Shown here in pieces: positions 12,559-22,597 of a DNA stretch of 64,000 bases. The stretch's first letter is position 1, and the number at the start of each line of letters is the position of its first letter. The DNA is taken from contig CP141139.1 of the NCBI GenBank assembly GCA_035236585.1, forward strand, positions 23,576,990 through 23,640,989, written 5' to 3'. This DNA comes from Warburgia ugandensis (taxonomy: Eukaryota; Streptophyta; Magnoliopsida; Canellales; Canellaceae). The notes beneath the pieces were generated by a model. That model saw only the letters and a list, made by a program, of their open reading frames with translations. It did no database searches and was not told where the DNA came from. Position numbers and translations under genes: made by a program.

Positions 12559-13200
12559 TAAGATTCGTATCTCGACATGGAATATAGGAACATTGACAAG
12601 TAAGAGTTTGGAGTTAGTAGACGCCATGAAATGTAGATGAGTCAACATCACTTGTATCCAAGAAACCAAGTGGAAAGGGGCTAAAGCAAAGAAATAGATG
12701 GGTATAAATTATGGTATATAGGAAAAGAAAATAACAGAAATGGCGTAGGAATAATAGTGGCTAAGGAATTAAAGGATAAAGATGCGGACGTTAAAAGAAT
12801 TAGTGATAGAATTATAATAATAAAACTTATTCTAGGAGAGCAGATTATAAATGTTATAAGTGCATACGCACCACAAGTAGGGTTGCAAGATCTAATCAAG
12901 AGACAATTTTGGGAAGATATGGAGAGAGTCATGTAAGAAATTCCCAACACTGAGGGGATATTTATAAGAGCAAACTTAAATGGCCATGTAGGAGAAGATA
13001 AGGAAGGATATGATAGAATACACGGAGCGTATGGTATAGGTGAACAAAATGAGATGGGGGAGAATATCCTCGATTTTGCTTTGTCATATAACCTATCCAT
13101 TACAAATACACTCTTTAAGAAGAGGGATGAACACTTAATAACCTTTAAAAGTGGAGTTCATAAAAGCCAAATAGACTTTTTTTCTACTTACAAATAATGA
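12559..13200 (+). pseudogene. LINE APE-type endonuclease, decayed
   Basis: This enzyme would nick target DNA to prime reverse transcription. The frame reads KIRISTWNIGTLTSKSLELV at 12562, then ITCIQETKWKGAKAK after an in-frame stop. After a frameshift come YKLWYIGK, NRNGVGIIVAKELKD, VISAYAPQVGLQ and LNGHVGEDKEGYD (near 12975-13015). WNIGTL, QETKW, SAYAPQ and LNGHVG are the expected catalytic and metal-binding boxes; in the last, the usual GD before LNGH has become RAN. At least two stops and two frameshifts break it. Confidence 0.85.
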
Positions 13201-13333
13201 ATGATCTATATGTAAGGATTGTAAGGTGATACTCAATGAGAGTTTAACCTCACAACATAGGTTAATGGTTATAGATATCCATATCAAAAGATAGAAGAAA
13301 GGAAATGAACTTAATAGGTATCCAAAAATTAAG

Positions 13334-13642
13334 TTGTGGAACTTAAAAGGAGAGAAAATAACCTCATTCACAAATAAGTTGATGGTAGAAGGAATTTGGA
13401 ACTATGAAATAGAAGTAAATACCAGGTGGATTAATATTGCTGAGTCCATTAAGAAAGTGGTGAAAGATGTCTTAGGAGTATCTCAAGGTAAAAGGCAATT
13501 AGTAAAGGAAACATGCTGGTGGAGTGAAACAATGAAAAAGTTATTAAAGAAAAATGGATATGTTTTAAAGCACGAAAAAAGACTAAAAATAATGAAAACT
13601 ATGAATGATATAAGAATGCTAAAAAAGTTTCTAAGAGAATAG
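13334..13642 (+). pseudogene. LINE linker between endonuclease and RT
   Basis: A 102-codon open frame reads MWNLKGEKITSFTNKLMVEG and later KDVLGVSQGKRQLVKETCWW. Plant RTE polyproteins have the same WNLKGEK and KDVLGV..G....KETWWW pattern between endonuclease and RT. The initial Met is internal to the former polyprotein and is not a true start. The frame breaks at 13642; the next stretch (to about 13850) continues as AKRIVSEAKLKTYDELYNRL in another frame, the segment that also opens the window at base 2. Confidence 0.8.
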
Positions 13643-13848
13643 TAAGTGAGGCTAAACTTAAAACATATGATGAGCTCTATAATAGACTAGGAACAAGAGA
13701 AGGTGAGCAAGATGTATTTAAACTTACAAAAGTAAGAAAATAGAAGGGTAAGGATTTAGATCATGTTCGGTGCATTAGAAGTGATGATCAAAGGGTATTA
13801 GTCAAAGATGATGAGATCAAACAAAGGTGGGAAACATACTTTCAAAAA

Positions 13849-14104
13849 TTGTTAAATGACAATGGCTCTGAGAATATAGGGATTGAAAATACTATAAATC
13901 TGAATAACACTAGATATTATAGATATGAACATAGGATTAGAGTACCTGAAGTAAAAGAGCCTTTGAAAAAGATGAAATCAAGAAAGGCCATGGGGCCCGA
14001 TGGTATCCCAATAGAGGTTTGGAAGCATATGGGAGATATTGGGGTAGGTTGGTTGACCAAGTTGTTTAACATGATTATAAAATCAAATAACTTGCTTGAT
14101 GAGT
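13849..14104 (+). pseudogene. LINE reverse transcriptase, N-terminal part, cut by solo LTR
   Basis: The frame ends at the insertion point of solo LTR C. It contains KMKSRKAMGPDGIPIEVWKH and WLTKLFNMIIKSN, the first conserved RT blocks of RTE elements. The next expected residues (a DEW..S motif) are split: ...DE lies at the end of this piece, and the remainder resumes at 16604 after the LTR and its repeated 5-bp target site. Confidence 0.85.
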
Positions 14105-14532
14105 TGTAATGACTCCAATTTTGTAACATTAAAATCCCAAGTTAGCAATGAAAAGTTCAGTTTTTGAAGATAAGGGTATTTTGGTCATTTCACTATTCAC
14201 CCTAACTGACCCCAAAAATTTGGTCCTGAAATTGGTACCATTAGGTGCGTCTCGGAAAAAGGAATCAAACAAGACCAAAATCACCCAAAACGGAGTTAAA
14301 ATGAGCAAGTTATGGCCCTTTGAAGTTCAGGGGCAAAAATGTAATTTTGATTAAAAAACGGATTTAGCCTGAAAAACACAGGGGCCCGTTTTGATACGGG
14401 CACCCCCTTTCTTCAACCTCCTAGAGGGTTCTAGAACAGTTGTGTTTGGAGGAGAAATCACCGTCATTCTGGAGGTTTCTCCACCGCCATTCAAGGGCGG
14501 TGAGAGCCCCCTCTAGAACCCTCTTATAGCTC

Positions 14533-14540
14533 TATAAATA
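14533..14540 (+). promoter_or_regulatory. TATA box of solo LTR C
   Basis: TATAAATA lies about 430 bp into the LTR, just before a more GC-rich segment. The related LTR of element E has TATAAAAA about 320 bp in. This is the likely former U3 promoter. Confidence 0.55.
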
Positions 14541-16234
14541 GAGCTCTTGGGCACCTCTAATGGCAGCCCAAAAGCTTCAGAAAAACCCATTTTGGAGAAG
14601 CAACCAAGAGGAGAAACATGGAGAAAAACCCAGCAACGAGCCAAGTATGCCCAAAATCCCTCCAAACCCATCTTCCCATTAGTCCTAGGCTAAGTTTCCC
14701 TAAGTTTTTGCATGAAAAATCATGCAAAAACAGGCCTTGGAGAGTCACAAGGGACCCAGGGATGATCCTTGGGCCGCACTGGTTTGACAGGGTCCCCCAA
14801 CGAATGAAACGCGTTCTATGCATTGAGAGAACTAGACGGATGCGCCCGCAAATGAAAAAGCCGGGCAGAAGCAGGGTGCGTCTGTAGACGCGCCCGCTGA
14901 GGCACCTGCCGCTGACATGGGACGCGTTAGCGTCCCAGGCTTCCACCTCACTTGGTTTGACCTTTTATGTACATGTGATACTAAAAGGCTTATAACTTGA
15001 GATCTAGAGCTCCAATTGAGGCGCCACGAAAGGCGTTGTGTCCATGTCGACGACGCGGACACACCCAAACTATAAAATACTTGATTAAGGCCTAATCTAA
15101 GGTGGGCACGACCCTTAAACTATGATAGTGGCGCGGGGCCACTATATCTTTGTAAACTTGATGATACCAAGGCCCAATTAGGACCTTAGGACACCCATAG
15201 GCATAGGGATGAACCCTTAATGCCTAAGTAGTAAGACCAACCACTCTAAAACCTATAAAAGATAGGCCAAACTAACCTTGTTCCCCTAAACCATGTTCAG
15301 GAGCATACAAGGACAAGGGGATTAGCGCGACCTAGCCAGGTAGGTGCTCTATCACTACTAGACTTTTAAAAAGAGCCATGATTGTTTGAGATTGCATGTG
15401 TTTAATGTATAAGTTATATGATTTGTTTACCATGACTTATTTTATGACTTGATTAGCTTATAAACGAATTCAGTATGCATATGACAAATACAAACAATTG
15501 CATATATTGCATGATTTGTGAGCATTGAGTTCTTGAAAAATTGCATGTCCTTGAGAGTTACCAAAAGACGCTGGAGTGCCCAAAAGACATTGGGTAGGCA
15601 GTTGTGAGGGCCAGGCAGATTGTGAGGGACCCAAAGAGGACAGGTTTTGGAAAAGAGATGTTTTTGCTTGTTTGATCGTATATGATTTGGGCTAGTAAGC
15701 TCGTGGGCGCTATGCCGAGAAGTTGGGGTGGCCTCCTAGCCTCTACCACTACTAGGTGGATTGGGTACCACGCCCAAAAAGGGCATGTCCCTACGTCGAC
15801 TGCATGTGGTACAGGGGGCTACCACTGGTGTCACGGCACTGGGTCGATGTGTCATATGCCCCGTGGAGGCTATGACGCTGTGTCCCTAGGTACCCGGGGA
15901 CCACACGGCGGCGAGGTCGTGGGCATAGTTGGGCCCTATGGTTTCGTGGACTTACTTGCATTGCATATGACATGATATGAGGTTGGTCGACCATACCATG
16001 CTAGATATCCATGAGTTGGATTCAATTGAGCATCTTATGCATATCATTATATTATGATATATACGATACTTTTGATTTGGATTATGTGATCCTTTAAGTC
16101 GTTAGTATTCTAATTTGACAATGGTTTTTAATCTCGATATTGAACACGAGTGTTCAAACATGCACATGTTTTGAAAGAGCATATGATTTTAAACATAGCA
16201 TGCATTGTAAAACTAGTAGTGATGGACTCCTACT

Positions 16235-16251
16235 GAGTATAGTATATACTC
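16235..16251 (+). promoter_or_regulatory. Short palindrome near 3' end of solo LTR C
   Basis: GAGTATA, loop GTA, TATACTC. The same palindrome is kept at 59009-59025 in the LTR of element E. It lies about 350-390 bp before each LTR end. Confidence 0.55.
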
Positions 16252-16603
16252 ACCCAATCCTCAACATTTTTCAGACACAAAGTAAACACTTAAGGACAAG
16301 GAACGCTTGTGACAGAAGACACCCAGACTAAGTGCAAGTAAGTAAACCCCTATCTTATCTTTCAATGTTACTTGATTGTAGTTACTCTCTATAGCTGAGG
16401 CTATGACTAACACTTTCTTGGGAATAATGTTAATTTAAAACTATGCCATGGTTAGATAATTTGAAAATGTGTTTTGACACTTAGGGTTTTTATGAAAGAT
16501 TGTTTTCCAAAAAGAAAAAGAATTTCATGCATTTCATATTTATAAAACACGAGATCTCGCCTTTTTATCAAATTTGCATCATATAAAAACTCAGGTCGTC
16601 ACA

Positions 16604-17400
16604 TGAGTGGAGGAAAAGCTCTATTGTACTAATTTATAAGAATAAAGGAGACATACAGAGCTGCACTAATTATCAAGGGATCAAACTTATGAGCCACACT
16701 ATGAAACTTTTTGAAAGAGTGATTGAGAGGAGGCTACGACATGAAACAAGTGTATTGGAGAATCAGTTTGCTTTCATGCCTGGGAGGTCTACCATGGAAG
16801 CTATTTTCTTACTAAGACAATTAGTAGAGAACTATAGGGAGAGGAGGAAAGACCTCCACATGGTCTTTATCGACTTAGAGAAAGCTTATGATAGAGTCCC
16901 TAGAGAGTTAATATGGAGGGTGTTGGGTGATAAAGGGGTTTCTCAGGGGTATATAAACATAATTAAAGATATGTATGAGGGACCGGTAACAAATGTTAAG
17001 ACCACTAGTGGTGTGACAGGTGATTTCCCTGTCACTATAGGATTGCACCAAGGATTTGCATTGAGTCCATACCTTTTTGCATTAGTTATGGATGAGTTAA
17101 CAAAACATCTGCATGAGCAGATTCCCTGGTGCATGCTATTTGCAGATGATATAGTCTTACTTGATGAGACAAGGGAGAGTGTAAACACAAAGCTAGCGTT
17201 ATGGAGAGTAGCATTAGAATCTAAAGGATTTAAAATTAGCTGAACTAAGACAGAATATATGGAATGTAATTTTAGCAAGGAGAGTAGGAGTGAAACACCA
17301 GTCAAGATTGATAACCAAGAAGTCCCTGTAAAAGACCACTTTCAGTACTTAGGATCAATGATTCATGAGAGTGGAGAGATTGAGAGGGAGGTTACCTAGA
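16604..17400 (+). pseudogene. LINE reverse transcriptase, C-terminal part
   Basis: This is the continuation of the RT after solo LTR C. The best preserved frame, 16689-17243 (184 codons), carries [76 protein letters not shown] and the catalytic [11 protein letters not shown] box. Both the first Asp (F.DL.KAYD) and the FADD pair are present. It ends at a stop (TGA, 17241) inside the RT; the following codons still match the family (near 17250-17390). This is the longest intact coding stretch of recognisable function in the window, but it is only part of a broken gene. Confidence 0.9.
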
Positions 17401-17892
17401 GAATCCAATCGGGTTGGAACAAATGGAGATGTGCATATGAAGTTTTGTGTGATTGGCCATAAGGCCACCCATGCTCTATGGATCAGAGTGTTGGGCAATT
17501 AAGGAACATCATATGAGATACTCATAGGATGAGCATCGCAGAAATGAGGATGTTGAGATGGATGAGTGGTAAGACAAGAAAGGATAGAATTAGAAATGAA
17601 AATATTAGAGGAAATTTAGGGGTAGCACCAATAGGTAACAAGATGAGGGAGATTAGACTTAGATAGTTTGGACATATTTCAAGGAGACCAACAACGGCAT
17701 CGGTTAGAAGGAGTGAGGCAATGAAGGTTCTAAAAGGGCAAGGGGAAGGCCCCAAAGAACGTGGATAGAAGTGATGAGGAAAGATTTAAAAACTTTGGGA
17801 CTAAATGAAGCCATGGTATTTAATAGAGTGGAATGGAGGAATAAGATTCACGTGACCGACCCCTAATTGGGATAAGGTCTTGATGATGATGA
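17401..17892 (+). other. 3' coding end and tail of LINE B
   Basis: This continues the RT C-terminal region in broken frames (MLRWMSG near 17548, then RRPTTASVRRSE near 17680) and ends in a GATGATGATGAT tail. It matches 1390-1757 of the first LINE closely. Confidence 0.75.
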
Positions 17893-19816
17893 TATTTTCA
17901 TCGCATTAGCTTACTATTTATGAATGAGTTCCATGCATATATTATTACACTATGATTCTTATCAAAAGTTCCATCTTATTTATGACTGATGCCCAAATGC
18001 ATGATTTCATTGATTACTATTGTTCTACAGACGCATGAGACTATGATAAGTCATATTTTATATGCGGTAGTAAAAATACATGATTCTGTTTTACTATTCT
18101 ATATTGAGGCATGTGGACGCCATATTTTATCGCTTGTTTTACCAAGGACTTGGTGGAGGAGGCTTGTTGGCTAGTCCTTGAGAGGCTAACCCCAGGATGA
18201 GGGCAGTGCCTTGGGATGGTGAGCCACAAGTGTTCCTAGTTTTTATGATTTCACTAAAGGATTGTATATTCATTTTATCAACAATGGGATGTGTGATTTT
18301 TGTGTTTTGTGAATTTATGACAAGTGTTTCTTCTAGTGGACACTGTGCTAAGAGAGTAGTAGGGTTAACCCACCACTCTCTAAAGTTTAGATACCTGTTA
18401 CAACATGATTGACTTTTTTTAGTGTGGGTATCACAAAAGGCCCCACATGGCATGACTCACATCCCCATGTGGTGTGGATCTTAGTCTCCTTGATATGGTA
18501 TTGGCAGTTGAGCATGTAAACGAATTGGACCCAAGTTACAGATGCAGAGTGGTCCATGTTGTTTATTAATGATGGATTTTTATCATATTGCACAGTGAAT
18601 ACCCTAGGATGGACCCACTGCATGATGACGTATGGAAGAGTGGTATGAGTACTCATGACTAGGGATTTGATATGATTTTTTTACATTCTTGGGACTTGTC
18701 TATGAGGGTGCCCTTATTGATGACTTGCACATTTATTAATATATTCTTCAAGCTTTTGATGCTTTGTATTGATGTGTTTTTAGCATATTTATGAACCTTA
18801 GAAGCCCAATTTATTTGCTATGTTTTTAGACATGCAGTTGGTGTGAGTTACATTGATTTGATATTGACATTTTGACGAGCCTGAGGGGCTTTGTTCACTT
18901 AGCATGTTTTGGAAACATACAGGTGACTTGGATGCATTGCCTTATTTTTAGCATCATTATAAGCTTTGATGCTTTGGCTATTACCACTGATTAGTTAATT
19001 TTGGTTCCTAATTATGCTATACTTCAATACTATTTACTCTCACATTTGATACCATGCTACAACTGTTTTCTATGAGGAAGATATTTATCACATGCCTTGA
19101 GATTTGGTGCGTGACCATTTCATGTTGTATTAAATATTTATAAAATACTATTATTATTGTTGTCACCTATACAAGCATAGGTTGCTGAGGCATTGTTATG
19201 TTTTTACAATGCCTTAGATATAGAGATAGACATCATATATGGCATGCAAATATAGCAGGCAAGGGCTTTTGTGGCCTTCAATGGTGCATAGAGGAGATTT
19301 CAATGATGCATATGGTTTGTTCAAAATATTACCTAGGATATTATTTATTTATGGACTGTATACGTGTATGGTGTACACTTTTGTGACATGGATGCATACA
19401 TATCATCTGATTGGATGACATGCCTATGTATGGACAAACTTTGGGGTGTCATCATTTCGTTTTGATTTTTATTCTACCATTGAGGTATATGATCATATCA
19501 AAATATGTATGATTTGGATGGATGGATATGGGGGTTGAGTCTCCCAGATTGTGTTTATATTTATTGTGTTTATCACATGTGTTAAATACATTGGTCCAAA
19601 ATATAAAGTAAACTCTGTTGAATTTTTTATAGAAATGGGAATATCATTTCACCATTAAATTCATGATTTTGTGGTTGTATGAATCCTGAAGTTTTGAAAT
19701 GAACAATTTTTATTTATAGTTTTTGTTTTCAGTCTATTCTAAAATTCAAAATTTAACCAGCGATCCCAACTTTTTATAAATTGGTATTTATATATTGTGT
19801 AACACCCAGGGTGTCA
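17893..19816 (+). repeat. 3' LTR of element A, right piece
   Basis: Resumes the LTR at the point equivalent to about 5020 of the left LTR and ends ACACCCAGGGTGTCA. It aligns to the end of the left LTR at 6970. Confidence 0.8.
19186..19216 (+). promoter_or_regulatory. LTR stem-loop, copy in 3' LTR of A
   Basis: TGAGGCATTGT (19186-19196) pairs with ACAATGCCTTA (19206-19216) over 11 positions with one G-T wobble. Two pairs are G-C and C-G where the related stem at 34411 has A-T and T-A. Confidence 0.6.
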
Positions 19817-21007
19817 TAGGATACGACTGATAAGTGGCATTAGGTATGCAATTACCATATTTATCACCTTGTTTTCCATGGATTTGTTTAGACAGATGTT
19901 TTTGCGTATGGGCACTATGTTATGAGGGTAGATGGATTGGCCACCCACTCTTTGAAATTTGAATACCTGATGTTACCATGGGAATGATACACCTTGGGGG
20001 TTTGAACTCTCCCATGGTGGTGGACAATAGTCTCCCAGCTATAGTATTGGCTGCTGAGCACGCAAACAGAAAGGGTATGGGTTTTGGATACATAATGGTC
20101 TATGTGTTTTTAAGAAACATGGTGCTATGATCATGACCAAGTAATAGCACCTATGTTTATTTTGAGGAGGCATAGTGCTATTAGCACAATTGAGTGATAG
20201 CACATGTGTTGATATATAACATGACAATGCATGGATGTTGGTATGAGTACTCATGACTATATTACAAGTGGTTGAGGCACTTGTGAGACCCTGTGATATA
20301 GGGTATCTCCACCGATGATTGCATTTCACACTTGATTAAGTGTTTTATGAGATTTTGACTCCTTGGATGTGTGATTACTTATTAGAGATGGTTTTGTAAA
20401 GAGTAAGCATAGCATTGGCATGGATTTGTTGTAATTTCTTACTTAAATTGTATATGGATATATCTACTTCTACATAAGACATGACTATATTAAAATTCCC
20501 TTTTGTTTATAATCTCATGATGGAATCATGCTCTTTAGGAATTATTTTATGAATGATTTATGATATTGTAATTGCATTCCGGTGCAAAATTCTATTTTCA
20601 TTCAAAATTATGAAAATTGCTAAATGTGATGTTAAACACGTACAAGAGCATAGCTTGTTGAGATATTGTAGTGTTTATAATATCTGAGATTCAAAGTAGT
20701 GATTGGGAGTAAGCAGTCTGTAGTTGGGAGGATTTTCGACGTGGGTTGTAGCAATGCGAGCCAGTGATGTTGATGTAAGTAGTGTAAATCATTTTGTTAT
20801 TTGACCACATCAGTCTTTATTTAAATTTGCCTATATTTATAGGAATGGACTTGTAAACTTATAGTGTTGTATGTTCAACTATGGAATAAGACTTGGGATT
20901 TCTAGGAGAAAGATGATAGCCTAGTTTTGATTTAGAACAGTGTAAAAATATGGGTTTTTCTTTAACCACTTCAAGAGTCTAAATATAAGGGTGTGGAGAC
21001 AAAGTAT
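19817..21007 (+). repeat. LTR tail fragment of another Del/Tekay-like element
   Basis: The sequence matches the 3' halves of the other long LTRs in the window. A GGGCACTATGTTATGAGGGT..CCACCCACTC block near 19910-19950 and an AGCTTGTTGAGATATTGTA block near 20651 both have counterparts in 33840-34420. The exact family end is unclear. It directly abuts element A on the left and the CACTA terminus on the right. Confidence 0.6.
20661..20685 (+). promoter_or_regulatory. LTR stem-loop, copy in the LTR tail fragment
   Basis: AGATATTGTAG can pair with TATAATATCT, including wobble pairs. It is the same module as at 34411-34444. Confidence 0.5.
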
Positions 21008-22597
21008 CACTACTAAAATTGGGGTTTTATAATATGAAAAAAAAGATAGTTTAAATACAACTGTCTTTTTAAAAATAATAAAAGATGGTTTCTAAAAGCT
21101 ATCTTATAAAACTTGACATTATAGAATAGTTTTTGAAAAATCATCTTATAAAATATTTATATAAGACAATTTTTAAAAACTGGCTTAAGATGGTTTTTCA
21201 TATCTATCTTAGTTTATCTGCTTAAAATAAGACTATTTTAGATAAATGTATTATATTTCAAGCTAAATGAGATAGTTTTTTGGAAACTATCCTTCAAATC
21301 ACTATAGCAAGTGGTTTTTAAGATGGTTAAAAATGTATATACAAGATGATGAAAAAATTATCTTATACCTAGTGTCTTATAAAATAAAGATAAATATAAG
21401 ATGGTTTCAAAATCCATCTCATATTTTCTTAAATATAAGACGATTAAAAATAATTGTATTATAAAATTTGGATAATATAAGATGATTTTTGAAAAACCAG
21501 TCTTCTACTATCCAAATTTTGTAAGAAGCTTATTTTTAAACCATCTTATATTATATTTAATATAAGGTAGTTTTTCAAAAAACATCTTTGTGATATATAA
21601 ATATAAGAAGGTTCTTTTAAAACCATTTTCTTTTTACATACTTCTTGAATAATTTCTATATTCTTTTGTTGGTTACTATTTGTACATTTTTCTTGCAGTT
21701 TCTATAGTTCAAAATAGATTCAATAGCTATCATTAGACAAAAGAACACATTTACTTCATTTCTATGGGCTACAATCATTCTACAATATACATTCACTTCC
21801 AATATTCCACATTGAACTTCTCCATAAGTACATTCACTAAAATAAAGAAAAAAAATACCCATACATTCACACTTCTCCATACACACCTCATTGAAATAAA
21901 GAAACCAACACAAACTTTAATAATAAAAAAAAAAAAGGAAGACATCCAGATAAATGAATTTTGTTTTGTATTTCATTAATTAAAATGTTTACATTCAATA
22001 ACATTAATGATCTACAAAATTAAAAGTGGAAAGATATTTAGTCCATTCCATTTTGATTTAATTTAGATCTAATTGGGAATAACTTTTGCTTCCTTGATCA
22101 GCCTATAAGACAACAATATATTAAATCAGTTAAGATATTCAATCTTAGAGTGATTTAGGAAATGTAGAAAACTGTAAGAATGGTTATCAATAAATTAATT
22201 GTCTTACTTTTTCGATTGTGATATCATAAATCCTTTACGAATGTGGGTTCTCATGTATCTAATAACATAATACCCACACTCCTAACTAGATTGTTATTTA
22301 TGATACTGCATAACAAACATAACTAAAAAGGTTCAAATTTCATATCAATTTGTAACTTTAGGTAATAAATTATACTAAAGAACTAAGTTTTGCTGGATGA
22401 TTACTATCTTCCATTTCAACTCATTTATACCATGCATTGCACGTGTATAAGTGAAAAGAATTAGATGTGAATAATAGTATAATTATTAGTTGTCCAATTA
22501 TTATAATGAATGAAATAATATACACTTACGTTTTTTTATGATTTCTATCAATAGGCCTCGAATGTGCGATCCACAAGAATAAAAAAAAAAGCATACC
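21008..22597 (+). mobile_element. CACTA (En/Spm) transposon, left terminus and subterminal region
   Basis: Begins CACTACTAAAATTGGGGTTT, a typical CACTA terminus. About 600 bp of short subterminal repeats follow. From about 21650 the DNA is AT-rich with no recognised coding sequence. At 22598 it is interrupted by element D; the CACTA continues at 35641, where transposase-like sequence is visible on the minus strand. The opposite terminus was not found. Confidence 0.7.
21035..21640. repeat. CACTA subterminal repeat array
   Basis: Many variants of AAGATGGTTTTTAAAAA and its complement (…AACCATCTTAT…) occur in both orientations roughly every 30-60 bp. Such arrays bind the CACTA-encoded TNPA-type protein in characterised elements. 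Confidence 0.75.

Larger units (their letters stand above)
14105..16603 (+). mobile_element. Solo LTR C (2.5 kb, Del/Tekay-like)
   Basis: A single LTR starting TGTAATGAC and ending GTCGTCACA (imperfect terminal inverted repeat), flanked on both sides by TGAGT (14100-14104 and 16604-16608). Removing it and one TGAGT restores the LINE reading frame. Its 3' half matches the LTR of element E closely (for example around 15530-16260 versus 58320-59030), so it belongs to a sister family. A solo LTR arises by recombination between the two LTRs of a complete element. Orientation is set by the match to E. Confidence 0.95.
12304..17892 (+). mobile_element. RTE-clade LINE (element B), nearly full length, interrupted
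   Basis: An endonuclease region (12559 to about 13200), a linker (13334-13642) and an RT (13849-14104, resuming at 16604) lie in the standard RTE order. The element ends in GATGATGATGAT at 17880-17892. It sits inside the 3' LTR of element A. The A sequence ATTTTCAACAC of the intact LTR appears, diverged, on both sides (about 12292-12303 and 17894-17904), which is consistent with an 11-bp target duplication. Stops in the endonuclease show it is dead. It is split by solo LTR C. Confidence 0.85.
3232..19816 (+). mobile_element. Ty3/gypsy Del/Tekay-like LTR retrotransposon (element A) with nested insertions
   Basis: The element is bounded by two direct LTRs that both start TGTAACAACCTTCAATTTTG and end near GGGTGTCA. 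A primer-binding site follows the left LTR. A decayed gag-protease-RT region lies inside. A purine tract, preceded by the motif ATTTCGAGGATGAAAT, leads into the right LTR; this arrangement is typical of Del/Tekay chromoviruses. The internal region is only about 3.5 kb, so RNase H and integrase are missing or unrecognisable. The right LTR is split by the LINE at 12304-17892. The 5-bp flanks (ATATA and TAGGA) do not match, so the target duplication is lost or the flanks were rearranged. Confidence 0.85.

Noticed and set aside
14557-15068. Frames of 78-129 codons on both strands in solo LTR C
   Set aside because: They lie in the GC-rich part of an LTR, overlap each other and show no domain.
16943-17305. 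120-codon minus strand frame
   Set aside because: It is a shadow of the LINE RT on the + strand, which carries the FADD box.
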